Positions 1 through 10,620 of a DNA stretch of 64,000 bases are shown here, one piece after another. How positions within the stretch are numbered: position 1 is the stretch's first letter; each line of letters starts with the position of its first letter. The translations under genes were made by a program, and so were the position numbers. Under the pieces are notes generated by a model. The model was not told the DNA's origin. It did not search any database and saw only the letters and a list, made by a program, of their open reading frames with translations. Where the stretch lies: positions 47,449 to 111,448 of the forward strand of contig CALBDS010000014.1 of assembly GCA_937927415.1 (NCBI GenBank). The letters run 5' to 3'. The DNA comes from an uncultured Rhodospirillaceae bacterium. GTDB taxonomy: Bacteria; Pseudomonadota; Alphaproteobacteria; Azospirillales; Azospirillaceae.

Positions 1-2
1 GG

Positions 3-806
3 CGTCTGGCGGTTCTGTTCGATCCCGACGACCGATTTGCACCGTCCAAACCCGCGGCCATCGACCGGCTGCGCGATGTCGGGGAAACCCTGGGGGTGGA
101 GGTCGAGCGCATCCACCATGCCGACTTTCCCCGCCTGCCGTCGTTCGACGCACTGTTCATCCGCGAAACCACCGGCGTTGATCGGCTGTCCTACCGTTTC
201 GCCACTGCGGCCGAGGCGCTCGGCCTTCCGGTGATCGACGATTCACGGTCAATTCTGCGCTGCTGCAACAAGGTCTATCTTGCCGAAGCCCTGAGCCGTC
301 ACGGCATCCCAATACCGCGAACCATCGTGACCGATGGGCGGGACCTGCACCGGAGCTACGGCATGGCCCTGGGACACTGGCAGATTTTCCGGCACGGCCC
401 CGATGGCCGGACGGAAGAGGGAAGCACCGAATGCGTTCCCATGGACGCGGTGCCGCCATCGGTGATCGACACGGCGGTGCGCGCCGCGGCGGTGATCGGA
501 AACGGCCTTTACGGCGTCGATCTGAAACAGACGGATCGCGGTGTGGTGGTGATCGAGGTGAACGACAACCCGAACATCGACGTCGGCCTGGAGGATGCGG
601 TTCTGGGCGATGCGCTTTACCAGCGTCTCCTTCTGGTCTTCCTTGAGCGTATGGGGATGCGGAGTCAACCGAAGGCCCCCCACCGCCATCGCGCGTCCGG
701 CCCGGTCTGGCAACCGGTTCCCGCGGCGGATGCCCATCACGGTGGCGGAAACCGGCGCATCGTCCATCGCCGTCACGCGGCCGTTTCCCGGCAAAGCTGG
801 ATGTGA
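3..806 (+). CDS. RimK-like ATP-grasp ligase, 5' truncated by window
   Basis: The reading frame is open from the first bases, so the start lies upstream. The visible N-terminus reads RLAVLFDPDDRFAPSKPAAI, typical of the RLAN domain that precedes ATP-grasp in RimK-family proteins. Downstream are ATP-grasp signatures: an acidic metal-binding stretch near VVVIEVNDNPNIDVGLED, and NKVYLAEAL followed by IPIPRT. Family members form amide bonds between a carboxylate and an amino group using ATP. It sits just upstream of rlpA and a GNAT/C39 fusion; RimK-like plus GNAT/C39 is a recurring pairing, which suggests a shared peptide- or protein-tailoring role (inference). The substrate cannot be read from the sequence. 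The last 45 or so residues are basic and low-complexity. Confidence 0.85.
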   Translation, partial: RLAVLFDPDDRFAPSKPAAIDRLRDVGETLGVEVERIHHADFPRLPSFDALFIRETTGVDRLSYRFATAAEALGLPVIDDSRSILRCCNKVYLAEALSRHGIPIPRTIVTDGRDLHRSYGMALGHWQIFRHGPDGRTEEGSTECVPMDAVPPSVIDTAVRAAAVIGNGLYGVDLKQTDRGVVVIEVNDNPNIDVGLEDAVLGDALYQRLLLVFLERMGMRSQPKAPHRHRASGPVWQPVPAADAHHGGGNRRIVHRRHAAVSRQSWM

Positions 807-810
807 GTTC

Positions 811-1374
811 ATGTTCCGCACGTTTTCGGCTTCGGTGGCCTGCGCTCTTCTGGCCGGCTGCACCGCCCACCCCACCACGGACACACCGCCGACGGCCATG
901 GCCCAGGCGGCGGCGGACGTCCCCCACCACCGGCCGGGCGGTTCCGCCGTGGCCGCCCCGACGGTGCTGTCCGGCATCGCCTCATGGTACGGCCCCCGCC
1001 ATCAGGGACGACGGACGGCCAGCGGTGCCCGTTTCGATATGAAGCAACGGACCGCCGCCCATCCGACCCTGCCGATGGGTACCCGCGTGCGGGTGTCCGA
1101 TCCGGTGTCCGGGCGCAGCGTCGTCGTCACCGTAAACGACCGCGGCCCCCATGTTCCCGGCCGCATCATTGACCTTTCCTGGCGGGCCGCCAGCGACCTC
1201 GGCATTACGAATGCGGGGGTCGTCATGGTCAGGCTCGACGTGCTGCTCTCCGGCCACCGCCCGGTGCCCGTCGCCCCGGCATCACGAACGCGGACGCGAA
1301 CGCACAAGTCCCCCTTCCGAACGGATGGGAAGATGGCCCCGCCGCTGCTGGAAACATCATGGATAGCCCCGTAA
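811..1374 (+). CDS. rlpA: RlpA-family septal ring lytic transglycosylase (lipoprotein)
   Basis: 187 aa. The chosen ATG, four bases after the preceding stop, gives a lipoprotein signal peptide, MFRTFSASVACALLAGC, with the lipobox Cys at residue 17. The core is a double-psi beta-barrel: GIASWYGPRHQGRRTASGARFD, then LPMGTRVRVSD, VVVTVNDRGPHVPGRIIDLSWRAA. RlpA proteins cleave denuded peptidoglycan glycan strands at the septum or act in cell-envelope remodelling. There is no C-terminal SPOR domain; instead the protein ends in a short basic tail that overlaps the next gene by 16 bp. Longer upstream starts in this frame are shadows of the ATP-grasp gene. Localisation is expected at the inner leaflet of the outer membrane. 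Confidence 0.87.
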   Translation: MFRTFSASVACALLAGCTAHPTTDTPPTAMAQAAADVPHHRPGGSAVAAPTVLSGIASWYGPRHQGRRTASGARFDMKQRTAAHPTLPMGTRVRVSDPVSGRSVVVTVNDRGPHVPGRIIDLSWRAASDLGITNAGVVMVRLDVLLSGHRPVPVAPASRTRTRTHKSPFRTDGKMAPPLLETSWIAP

Positions 1375-2504
1375 CGACCGCCGGAACCGCGGTTTCCATC
1401 CGCCCGGCCCAGTCCTCCGATCTCCCCGCCCTGCTTGCCCTGGAACGGCGCTGTTTCGACGGCGACCGGCTGACCCGGCGGAGCTTCCAGCACATGCTGA
1501 CCCGCGCCCATGCCTGCCTGCTGGTCGCCGGGGTGGACGGACAGGTTGCCGGCTATGCCCTGCTGCTCTTTCACACCGGAACCTCGCTGGCCCGGCTCTA
1601 TTCGCTGGCCGTCGATCCGGCGCTCCAAGGGCGGCGGATTGGCGGCGCGCTGCTTCGGCACGCCGAAGCCGCCGCACTGAAGCAGGATTGCCTTTACCTC
1701 CGGCTCGAAGTCCGCAGCGATAACGTGGGGGCCATCGCCTTTTATGAAGGGGCGGGCTACCGTGAATTCGGCATCCATGCCGACTATTACGAAGACCACA
1801 TGCAGGCCCTGCGCCTGGAAAAAAGGCTGGTGACGCCGGCCGCCCAGCCCCCGACGGCGGCTCTGACGGTCCCCTATTACCCGCAGACGCTGGATTTCAC
1901 CTGCGGCCCATCGGCCCTGATGATGGCGCTCAAGGCGCTGCGGCCCGAAACAGTCCTGAACCGCCGGCTGGAGTTGCGCATCTGGCGCGAAGCCACCACC
2001 GTCTTCATGACCTCCGGCCTGGGAGGGTGCAGCCCCTTCGGCTTGGCGCTGGCCGCTTACCGGCGCGGCCTGTCGGTCGAGGTCCATGTCAAGGACGATT
2101 CCATCCCGTTTCTCGACGGGGTAAGGGATGCGGAGAAAAAGGAGGTCATCCGGCTCGTCCATCGGGACATGCTGGAAGACATCACCGCCACCGATATCCG
2201 CATCCGCTACCAGTCGTTGGCGGTCCCGGATATGGAACAGGCGATCCGGGCAGGGCGGGTGCCGGTGGTGCTGATCTCCAGCTACCGCCTGTATCATGAA
2301 AAATTTCCCCACTGGGTGGTGGTGGCCGGTGCCGACGGGCGGTTCCTGTATGTCCACGATCCGCTTGTCAGCGGCCTCCGTGGACTGCCGGTGGACCGGG
2401 TGGCCATGCCGATCCCCCGGGACGGCTTCGCCCGCATGCTCCGCTACGGCAAGGCTCAGCTCCAGGCGGCCCTGATCGTCGGGCGGACGGATCGGAACGT
2501 CTGA
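1359..2504 (+). CDS. GNAT acetyltransferase / C39-like peptidase fusion protein
   Basis: 381 aa with two domains. Residues 12-155 are a GNAT fold of the RimI type, with the acetyl-CoA loop around QGRRIGGALL (90-99) and a SDNVGAIAFYEGAGY motif. Residues 170-375 are a papain-like C39 domain, with the nucleophile at C182 in LDFTCGPSALMM and the candidate His in FPHWVVVAGADG followed by an Asp in YVHDP. C39 domains usually cut after Gly-Gly leaders; here no transporter is attached, so it is a stand-alone cytoplasmic protease or transferase. The ATG overlaps the end of rlpA by 16 bp, implying co-transcription and translational coupling. The physiological substrate is unknown. The ATP-grasp, rlpA and GNAT/C39 genes form one transcription unit by spacing. 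Confidence 0.85.
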   Translation: MDSPVTTAGTAVSIRPAQSSDLPALLALERRCFDGDRLTRRSFQHMLTRAHACLLVAGVDGQVAGYALLLFHTGTSLARLYSLAVDPALQGRRIGGALLRHAEAAALKQDCLYLRLEVRSDNVGAIAFYEGAGYREFGIHADYYEDHMQALRLEKRLVTPAAQPPTAALTVPYYPQTLDFTCGPSALMMALKALRPETVLNRRLELRIWREATTVFMTSGLGGCSPFGLALAAYRRGLSVEVHVKDDSIPFLDGVRDAEKKEVIRLVHRDMLEDITATDIRIRYQSLAVPDMEQAIRAGRVPVVLISSYRLYHEKFPHWVVVAGADGRFLYVHDPLVSGLRGLPVDRVAMPIPRDGFARMLRYGKAQLQAALIVGRTDRNV

Positions 2505-2512
2505 CGGCCCCC

Positions 2513-2564
2513 CGTATACAATGCCTATATTCCCGGCACCGCACGGCCCCCATCGCTTTTATAT
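2513..2564 (+). repeat. Promoter-like block, copy A (kdp region)
   Basis: A roughly 50-bp block resembling 2965-3017: CCTATAT (2524-2530), then about 20 bases of C-rich sequence ending in CCCCCATCG, then TTTATAT (2558-2564). The two anchor motifs start 34 bp apart here and 33 bp apart in copy B. The E. coli KdpE operator contains TTTATA elements, so both copies are candidate KdpE-controlled promoters (inference). Confidence 0.45.
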
Positions 2565-2619
2565 GCGGAACCGGCGTCTTCTGGAATCCATGGCGAAGTC
2601 CTTTGCACGCGAGGATTTC

Positions 2620-2772
2620 ATGCGGAAGAACCTGCCCCCCACCGCCTATTCCCCCGATGACGAGCATCCCCCCTCGGGGAAAAGGGTGGTTGTGGAGATC
2701 CTGGCCATGATCGCCGCCAGCCTGTTGTTCGGTCTGGTGACGGAATGGCTGGTCCGTGCGCTGACCGCATGA
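2620..2772 (+). CDS. Small membrane protein upstream of kdp (50 aa)
   Basis: A 50-aa protein starting at an ATG preceded by GAGG six bases upstream. It begins MRKNLPPTAYSPDDEHPP, then has one hydrophobic segment VVVEILAMIAASLLFGLVTEWLV (about residues 24-46). The frame stays open further upstream to 2521, but that part coincides with the promoter-like block, and ATGs at 2521 and 2590 lack a good ribosome-binding site, so I prefer 2620. I do not recognise a family. Its place between the KdpE-type promoter block and kdpFABC suggests co-regulation by potassium limitation (inference). Confidence 0.5.
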   Translation: MRKNLPPTAYSPDDEHPPSGKRVVVEILAMIAASLLFGLVTEWLVRALTA

Positions 2773-2823
2773 CCGGCACCGCCCCTGCCGCCGGTCGGAA
2801 ACGGGGAAAGACAGGGGGAAACG

Positions 2824-2952
2824 ATGATCGTCGATTACGTGCTGGGCGGCATCGTGCTGCTGCTGTTCTACGGCTATCTTTTGGAACGCTTCCTGCGCCG
2901 ACGGACCCGGCGCCGGAAGCGGGGCGGACGGACAACCCCGCGCGGCCCGTAA
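2824..2952 (+). CDS. Small membrane protein, 42 aa, upstream of kdp
   Basis: A 42-aa ORF with a strong ribosome-binding site (AGGGGGAAACG before ATG). It reads MIVDYVLGGIVLLLFYGYLL, then a highly basic tail (ERFLRRRTRRRKRGGR...). It has one transmembrane helix (about residues 5-21) followed by a positive-inside anchor, the topology of KdpF-like single-span peptides. It is too short for the usual ORF cut-off. No family is recognised. The start, ribosome-binding site and topology support a real gene; a role in the Kdp complex is inference. Confidence 0.55.
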   Translation: MIVDYVLGGIVLLLFYGYLLERFLRRRTRRRKRGGRTTPRGP

Positions 2953-2964
2953 AACCGCAGCCCC

Positions 2965-3017
2965 GGCATATATGCCGCCTATACGCCGTACCCCGACGCC
3001 CCCCATCGAATTTATAT
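2965..3017 (+). repeat. Promoter-like block, copy B (kdp region)
   Basis: Second copy of the block at 2513-2564: CCTATAC (2978-2984), a C-rich middle with CCCCCCATCG, and TTTATAT (3011-3017). It lies between the 42-aa small gene and the 27-aa gene that begins the kdpF run, and is the better placed copy to drive kdpFABC. The stretch 3018-3191 that follows shows no convincing gene. Confidence 0.45.
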
Positions 3018-3191
3018 CATCTTTCGCCGCATGATCGGGGTGCTGGTTCGGACGGAGACTCCCCCGACAGAAGGGGCAGCCCGACGGACCTCCCTGATCT
3101 TTGCACCCCCGCCGCGTCCTGCGGCCACCGGCCAACCGTACCGGGCCGGACCGCCGGACGCGGCGGGGCGTTGCGCTTGCGGAGACAAACA

Positions 3192-3275
3192 ATGCCCGAT
3201 CTGCTGATGCTTGCGATCACCGCCGGCTTTTTCGCCGCGGCGGTCGCGTACGTCCACGCTTGTGACCGGTTGTGA
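3192..3275 (+). CDS. 27-aa membrane peptide preceding kdpF
   Basis: MPDLLMLAITAGFFAAAVAYVHACDRL, a single hydrophobic span ending in the motif Y-x-x-A-C-D-R-L. Short proteins with an FF...Y...CDRL ending are found directly upstream of kdpF in other bacteria, usually unannotated or called hypothetical (from memory, not a search). It ends 11 bp before kdpF. The start is preceded by GGAGAC eight bases upstream. The position argues for co-translation with the Kdp ATPase; its function is unknown. Confidence 0.65.
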   Translation: MPDLLMLAITAGFFAAAVAYVHACDRL

Positions 3276-3286
3276 GGGGGACGGCG

Positions 3287-3376
3287 ATGACGCTCGATCT
3301 TCTCCTGGCCGGTGCCGTGACCGCCGGACTGCTGGCGTATCTGGTGTACGCCCTGATCCGCCCCGAACGGTTCTGA
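3287..3376 (+). CDS. kdpF: Potassium-transporting ATPase subunit KdpF
   Basis: A 29-aa single-span protein, MTLDLLLAGAVTAGLLAYLVYALIRPERF. The L-x-Y-L-x-Y-A-L-I-x-P-E-x-F ending is diagnostic of KdpF, which binds at the KdpA/KdpB interface and stabilises the complex. A GAGGGGG ribosome-binding site lies just upstream, overlapping the end of the previous small gene. It is followed by kdpA after 12 bp. It is too short for normal ORF callers. Confidence 0.9.
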   Translation: MTLDLLLAGAVTAGLLAYLVYALIRPERF

Positions 3377-3388
3377 GGAGGCCGTCCC

Positions 3389-5098
3389 ATGACCATGAAC
3401 GGCTGGATTCAGATCCTGGTCTTCATCGCCCTGGTGGCTGCAGTGACGCGGCCGCTGGGCGGTTTCATGACGCGCGTGTTCGCCGGCGAACGGACCATGC
3501 TGTCGCCGGTGCTGACCCCGGTGGAGCGTGTGCTCTACCGCATGGCCGGCGTCGATGCGAAGGCGGAGCAGCATTGGGTGACCTACGCGGTCGCCATGCT
3601 GCTGTTCAATCTGTTCGGCATGGTGCTGCTCTACGCGCTCCAGCGGCTGCAGGGGGTTCTGCCGCTCAACCCGCAGGGCATGGCGGCTGTCCCCGCCGAT
3701 CTGGCCTTCAACACCGCGGCCAGCTTCACCACCAACACCAACTGGCAGAACTACGGCGGTGAAACCACCCTGGGCCATCTGGTGCAGATGGCCGGGCTGA
3801 CGGTGCAGAATTTCGTGTCGGCAGCGACCGGCATCGCGCTGGCCGTGGCGCTGGTCCGCGGCTTCGCGCGGGAATCGGCGCGCACGCTGGGCAATTTCTG
3901 GGTCGATCTGACCCGTGCCACCCTTTATGTCCTGCTGCCGCTGTCGTTCGTGCTGGCGCTGGCGCTGGTCTGGCAAGGCGTGCCGCAGACGCTGGCCGGG
4001 GCGGTGGACGCCACCACGCTGGAGGGGGCGAAACAGACCATCGCGCTCGGCCCCGTCGCCTCGCAGGAGGCGATCAAGATGCTGGGCACCAACGGCGGCG
4101 GCTTCTTCAACGCCAACTCCGCCCATCCCTTCGAAAACCCGACGGCGCTGTCCAACCTGCTGCAGATGCTGGCGATCTTCGCCGTCGGTGCGGGGCTGAC
4201 CAACCTGTTCGGCCGCATGGTGGGCGACGAACGCCAGGGCTGGGCGATCCTGGCGGCCATGGGCGTTCTGTTCGTCATCGGCGTCACCGTCGCCTATTGG
4301 GCGGAGGCCCAGGGCAACCCGGCCTTCGCCGCGCTGGGCGTCGATCCCGCCGCCGGCAACATGGAGGGCAAGGAAACCCGCTTCGGCATCGCCGCGACCG
4401 CGCTGTTCGCCACCATCACCACCGCCGCGTCGTGCGGGGCGGTGAACGGCATGCACGACAGCTTCATGCCGCTGGGCGGCATGGTGCCGCTGGTCAACAT
4501 GATGCTGGGCGAGATCATCGTCGGCGGTGTCGGTGCCGGCCTGTACGGCATGCTGCTGTTCGTGGTCATCGCCCTGTTCGTCGCCGGGCTGATGGTGGGC
4601 CGCACCCCGGAATATCTGGGCAAGAAGCTGGAGGCGAAGGAGGTCAAGATGACCGTGCTCGCCATTCTGTGCCTGCCGCTGATGATGCTGGGCCTGACGT
4701 CCGTCGCGGTGGTGACCGACACGGGCGTGGCGTCCATCGCCAACCCCGGACCGCACGGGTTTTCGGAAGTGCTGTACGCCTATGTCTCCGGGGCCGCCAA
4801 CAACGGCAGCGCCTTCGGCGGCCTTGGCGGCAACACCCTCTGGTACAACCTGACCATCGCGCTTGCCATGCTGGTGGGGCGGTTCCTGGTCATCGTGCCG
4901 ATGATGGCGATGGCCGGTGCGCTGGCGGCCAAGCGGCGGGCACCGGCCTCGTCGGGCAGCTTCCCCACCCATGACGCGCTGTTCGTCGGCCTGCTGGTGG
5001 GGGTGATCCTGATCGTCGGCGGCCTGACCTTCTTCCCGGCCCTGGCGCTCGGCCCCATCGCCGAGCATCTGGCGATGAACGCCGGCACCCTCTTCTGA
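3389..5098 (+). CDS. kdpA: Potassium-transporting ATPase subunit KdpA
   Basis: 569 aa, normal family length. This is the potassium-binding channel-like subunit of the high-affinity KdpFABC pump in the inner membrane. Several selectivity-filter-like loops of the SKT superfamily are visible: NTAASFTTNTNWQNYGGE, GTNGGGFFNANSAHPFENP, TAASCGAVNGMHDSFMPLGG and GAANNGSAFGG. About ten hydrophobic helices flank them. The ATG (MTMNGWIQ) follows a GAGGAG ribosome-binding site at the end of kdpF. The order kdpF-A-B-C-D-E is canonical. Confidence 0.98.
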   Translation: MTMNGWIQILVFIALVAAVTRPLGGFMTRVFAGERTMLSPVLTPVERVLYRMAGVDAKAEQHWVTYAVAMLLFNLFGMVLLYALQRLQGVLPLNPQGMAAVPADLAFNTAASFTTNTNWQNYGGETTLGHLVQMAGLTVQNFVSAATGIALAVALVRGFARESARTLGNFWVDLTRATLYVLLPLSFVLALALVWQGVPQTLAGAVDATTLEGAKQTIALGPVASQEAIKMLGTNGGGFFNANSAHPFENPTALSNLLQMLAIFAVGAGLTNLFGRMVGDERQGWAILAAMGVLFVIGVTVAYWAEAQGNPAFAALGVDPAAGNMEGKETRFGIAATALFATITTAASCGAVNGMHDSFMPLGGMVPLVNMMLGEIIVGGVGAGLYGMLLFVVIALFVAGLMVGRTPEYLGKKLEAKEVKMTVLAILCLPLMMLGLTSVAVVTDTGVASIANPGPHGFSEVLYAYVSGAANNGSAFGGLGGNTLWYNLTIALAMLVGRFLVIVPMMAMAGALAAKRRAPASSGSFPTHDALFVGLLVGVILIVGGLTFFPALALGPIAEHLAMNAGTLF

Positions 5099-5112
5099 TC
5101 GGAAGACATTCC

Positions 5113-7233
<2,121 letters not shown>

Positions 7234-7246
7234 GGAGGGCATCATC

Positions 7247-7855
7247 ATGCTGAAGGAACTGCGCCCCGCCCTGGTGATGGTGGCGGCCCTGACCGCAGTG
7301 ACCGGGCTGGCCTATCCGCTGGCGGTCACCGGCATCGCGCAAACCATCTTCCCCACCCAGGCGAACGGCAGTCTGGTGACGCGCGACGGCACCGTCGTCG
7401 GCTCGTCCCTCATCGGGCAAGGTTTCACCGGACCCGGCTTTTTCCACCCCCGCCCGTCGGCCACCACCGGGCCGGACCCCGCCGACCCGGCCAAATCGGC
7501 GGCCCAGCCCTACAACGCCGCCGCGTCCGGCGGGTCCAACGCCGGTCCGACGGCCAAGGCCCTGGTGGACCGGGTGCGGGAGGACGCCGGACGGCTGGCG
7601 GGCGATGCCCCCGGCACGCCGCTGCCGGTGGATCTCGTGACCGCCTCGGGCAGCGGCCTCGACCCGCACCTGTCGCCGGCGGCGGCCGATTTCCAGGTGC
7701 TGCGGGTGGCGAAGGCCCGCGGATTGCCGGAAAGTGCGGTCCGCGCGCTGGTCGCGGCCAACACCACCCCGCGCCCGCTCGGCTTCCTGGGCGAGCCGGT
7801 GGTCAACGTCCTCGCCCTCAACCTTGCGCTCGACGAGGCCGCGCGGCAGAAATAG
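7247..7855 (+). CDS. kdpC: Potassium-transporting ATPase subunit KdpC
   Basis: 202 aa from the ATG preceded by AAGGAGGG, giving the expected N-terminal helix (MLKELRPALVMVAALTAVTGLAYPLAVTGIAQ). Family motifs follow: GSSLIGQGFTGPGFFHPRPSAT, the AASGGSNAGPT loop, and SGSGLDPHLSPAAA with a C-terminal VNVLALNLAL. KdpC is a periplasm-facing single-span subunit that increases the pump's affinity. An in-frame extension upstream of this ATG runs into kdpB and is not real. Confidence 0.97.
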   Translation: MLKELRPALVMVAALTAVTGLAYPLAVTGIAQTIFPTQANGSLVTRDGTVVGSSLIGQGFTGPGFFHPRPSATTGPDPADPAKSAAQPYNAAASGGSNAGPTAKALVDRVREDAGRLAGDAPGTPLPVDLVTASGSGLDPHLSPAAADFQVLRVAKARGLPESAVRALVAANTTPRPLGFLGEPVVNVLALNLALDEAARQK

Positions 7856-7905
7856 GCCGGCGGCGGAGGCGCCCCATACCCCCAGGAGATGCCCCAGGAG
7901 CGGCC

Positions 7906-10620
7906 ATGATCCAGGACCAAAGGGACCGCACCCCCCGCCCCTCGCCCGACGCCCTGCTGCGTCAGGCGGGAAAGGGGGATCAGGGGCGCCTCAAAATCTT
8001 CCTCGGTGCCGCCCCCGGTGTCGGCAAGACCTTCGAGATGCTGCAAACCGCGCAGGCGAAGCGGCGCGACGGCATCGACATCGTGGTCGGCATCGTCGAA
8101 ACCCACGGCCGCAGCGAAACCGAAGCCCTGGTCGCCGGGCTGGAGGTGATCCCCCGGCGCACCACCGGCTATAAGGACCGCCGCCTGGACGAGATGGACC
8201 TGGATGCCATCCTCGCCCGGCGGCCCCGCATCGTGCTGGTCGATGAACTGGCCCACACCAACGCCCCCGGCAGCCGCCACGCCAAACGCTATCTCGACGT
8301 GGAAGAGATTCTGGCCGCCGGGATCGACGTCTACACCACGCTGAACATCCAGCATGTGGAAAGCCTGAACGATGTGGTGGCGAAGATCACCCGCGTGCGG
8401 GTGCGCGAAACCGTCCCCGATTCCATCATCGACCGGGCCGATGACATCGAAGTGATCGACCTGACGCCGGAAGACCTGATCCAGCGGCTCAAGGACGGCA
8501 AGATCTATCTGCCCCGCACGGCGGAACGGGCGATCCGCCATTATTTTTCCCCCGGCAACCTGACGGCGTTGCGCGAACTGGCCCTGCGCCGCACCGCCGA
8601 ACGGGTGGACGACCAGCTTCTGACCCACATGCAGGCCCACGCCATCGCCGGCCCATGGGCGGCGGGGGAACGGATGCTGGTCTGCATCAACGAGGATCCC
8701 AGCGGCGGCGCCCTGGTCCGCTACGCCCGGCGCCAGGCGGAACGGCTGCGCGCCCGCTGGACCGCCGTGCATGTGGAAACCAGCCGCAGCCTGCGCATCA
8801 CCGAGGCGGAGCGGGACCGCATCGCCGACACCCTGCGCCTTGTGGAACGGCTGGGCGGCGAAGCGGTAACCATCCCCGGCCGCGACGTGGCCGACAGCGT
8901 GGTCGATTATGCCCGCGCCAACAACGTCACCCACATCGTCATCGCCAAATCCCGGCGGCCCTATTGGTCGGAATTGCTGCACGGCTCGGTGTCGCACACG
9001 TTGATCCGGCGGGCGGGCGGCATCAGCGTTCACGTCATCGCCGCCGATCCGGGCGAGCCGGTGCCGCCGAAGACGGTGCGCACCGCCCCGGCCCGCCCGC
9101 GGCGCTTTTCCTGGCGGCCCTATGCCGCCAGCACGGCCTGCGTTGCGGCGGCGGCACTGCTGGGCCAGGGGCTGAAGCTGGTTCTCGACCTCAACAACAT
9201 CGCCCTGGTCTTTCTGACCGCGGTGCTGGTCAGCGCCGTCACCGGCGGGCTGGGGCCGTCGCTCTACGCCAGCGTCGTCAGCGTCCTGGCCTTCAACTTC
9301 TTCTTCCTGCCGCCGCTCTACACCTTCACCATCGCCGATCCCGAAAACATCGTCGCCCTGTTCTTCTTCGCCGTGGTGTCGCTGATCGCCAGCAACCTGA
9401 CCGCCCGCGTCCGGGCGCAGGCGATCACCGCGCAGCAGCGGACCAAGACCACCGAGGATCTCTATCGGTTCAGCCGCAAGCTGGCCGGCGTGGTCACCAT
9501 GGATGACCTGCTGTGGGCGACCGCCTATCAGATCGCGGCGATGCTGAAGGTGCGCGTGGTGCTGCTGATGCCCGACGGGAACAGCATCTCCGTCCGCGCC
9601 GGCTACCCGCCGGAGGATGAGATCGACGCCGCCGATCTGGCCGCGGCGGTGTGGGCGTGGCAGAACAACCGCCCGGCGGGCCGCGGGGCCGAGACGCTGC
9701 CGGGGGCCAAGTGGCTGTTTTTGCCCATGCGCACCGGGCGCGGGCCGGTCGGGCTGGTGGGGATCGACACCGCCGGCCGGCCGGGGGCGCTGCTGACCCC
9801 GGACCAGCGCCGCCTGCTGGACGCGCTGACCGATCAGGCGGCGCTGGCCATCGAACGGGTGACGCTGGCCGAGGATGTGGACCGCGCCCGGCTGGCGGCA
9901 GAAACCGAACGGCTGCGCTCGGCCCTGCTCACCTCCATCTCCCATGACCTGCGGACACCGCTGGCCTCGATTTTGGGATCGGCCACCAGCCTCATCAGCT
10001 ACGGCCCGCTGCTGGACGACGCGGCCCGGCACGATCTGGCCACCACCATTCAGGAGGAGGCGGAACGGCTGAACCGCTTCATCGCCAATCTGCTGGACAT
10101 GACCCGGCTGGAATCCGGGGCGATCCAGCCGCGGCGCGACCCGGTGGACCTGGGCGAGGTGGTGGGCAGCGCGCTGGAACGGACCGGCCGCATCCTGGCC
10201 GCCCATACGGTGGAAATCGACCTGATGCCCGACCTGCCCATGGTCAGCCTCGACCCGGTGCTGTTCGAACAGGTGCTGTTCAACCTGCTGGACAACGCCG
10301 CGAAATACGCCCCCGCCGGCTCGAAGGTCACGGTGCGGGCACGGGCCGCCGACGGCCGCGTGCAGGTGGAGGTGATGGACGAGGGCGAGGGGCTGCCGCC
10401 GCAGGATCTGGAACGGATCTTCGACACGTTCTATCGTGTCCATGCCGGGGACCGGCAGCGGGCCGGAACCGGGCTGGGGCTGGCGATCTGCCGCGGTTTC
10501 ATGGAGGCCATGGGCGGCAGCATCACCGCCGGCAACCGCACCGACCGCCCCGGCGCCGTGTTCACCATGACCCTGGCCGAAGCCCCCGCCCCGCCCAGCC
10601 TGGAGAGCGCCCTGCCATGA
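7906..10620 (+). CDS. kdpD: Sensor histidine kinase KdpD
   Basis: 904 aa. The N-terminal KdpD domain has a Walker A, GAAPGVGKT (34-42), and the VDELAHTNAPGSRH motif. A universal-stress-protein-like domain follows (about 250-370), then four membrane helices (about 405-500), a GAF-like region, and the kinase core: H-box SISHDLRTPLAS with H680, an N-box FNLLDNAAKYAP and G-boxes DEGEGLPPQDLERIFDTFYR and GTGLGLAIC. It senses potassium limitation or ionic stress and phosphorylates KdpE. It begins about 50 bp after kdpC and its stop overlaps the kdpE start (ATGA). Confidence 0.98.
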   Translation: MIQDQRDRTPRPSPDALLRQAGKGDQGRLKIFLGAAPGVGKTFEMLQTAQAKRRDGIDIVVGIVETHGRSETEALVAGLEVIPRRTTGYKDRRLDEMDLDAILARRPRIVLVDELAHTNAPGSRHAKRYLDVEEILAAGIDVYTTLNIQHVESLNDVVAKITRVRVRETVPDSIIDRADDIEVIDLTPEDLIQRLKDGKIYLPRTAERAIRHYFSPGNLTALRELALRRTAERVDDQLLTHMQAHAIAGPWAAGERMLVCINEDPSGGALVRYARRQAERLRARWTAVHVETSRSLRITEAERDRIADTLRLVERLGGEAVTIPGRDVADSVVDYARANNVTHIVIAKSRRPYWSELLHGSVSHTLIRRAGGISVHVIAADPGEPVPPKTVRTAPARPRRFSWRPYAASTACVAAAALLGQGLKLVLDLNNIALVFLTAVLVSAVTGGLGPSLYASVVSVLAFNFFFLPPLYTFTIADPENIVALFFFAVVSLIASNLTARVRAQAITAQQRTKTTEDLYRFSRKLAGVVTMDDLLWATAYQIAAMLKVRVVLLMPDGNSISVRAGYPPEDEIDAADLAAAVWAWQNNRPAGRGAETLPGAKWLFLPMRTGRGPVGLVGIDTAGRPGALLTPDQRRLLDALTDQAALAIERVTLAEDVDRARLAAETERLRSALLTSISHDLRTPLASILGSATSLISYGPLLDDAARHDLATTIQEEAERLNRFIANLLDMTRLESGAIQPRRDPVDLGEVVGSALERTGRILAAHTVEIDLMPDLPMVSLDPVLFEQVLFNLLDNAAKYAPAGSKVTVRARAADGRVQVEVMDEGEGLPPQDLERIFDTFYRVHAGDRQRAGTGLGLAICRGFMEAMGGSITAGNRTDRPGAVFTMTLAEAPAPPSLESALP

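Noticed and set aside
3017..5068. 683-aa minus-strand ORF antisense to kdpA
   Set aside because: Low-complexity Q/H/R-rich translation; the plus strand is an unambiguous KdpA.
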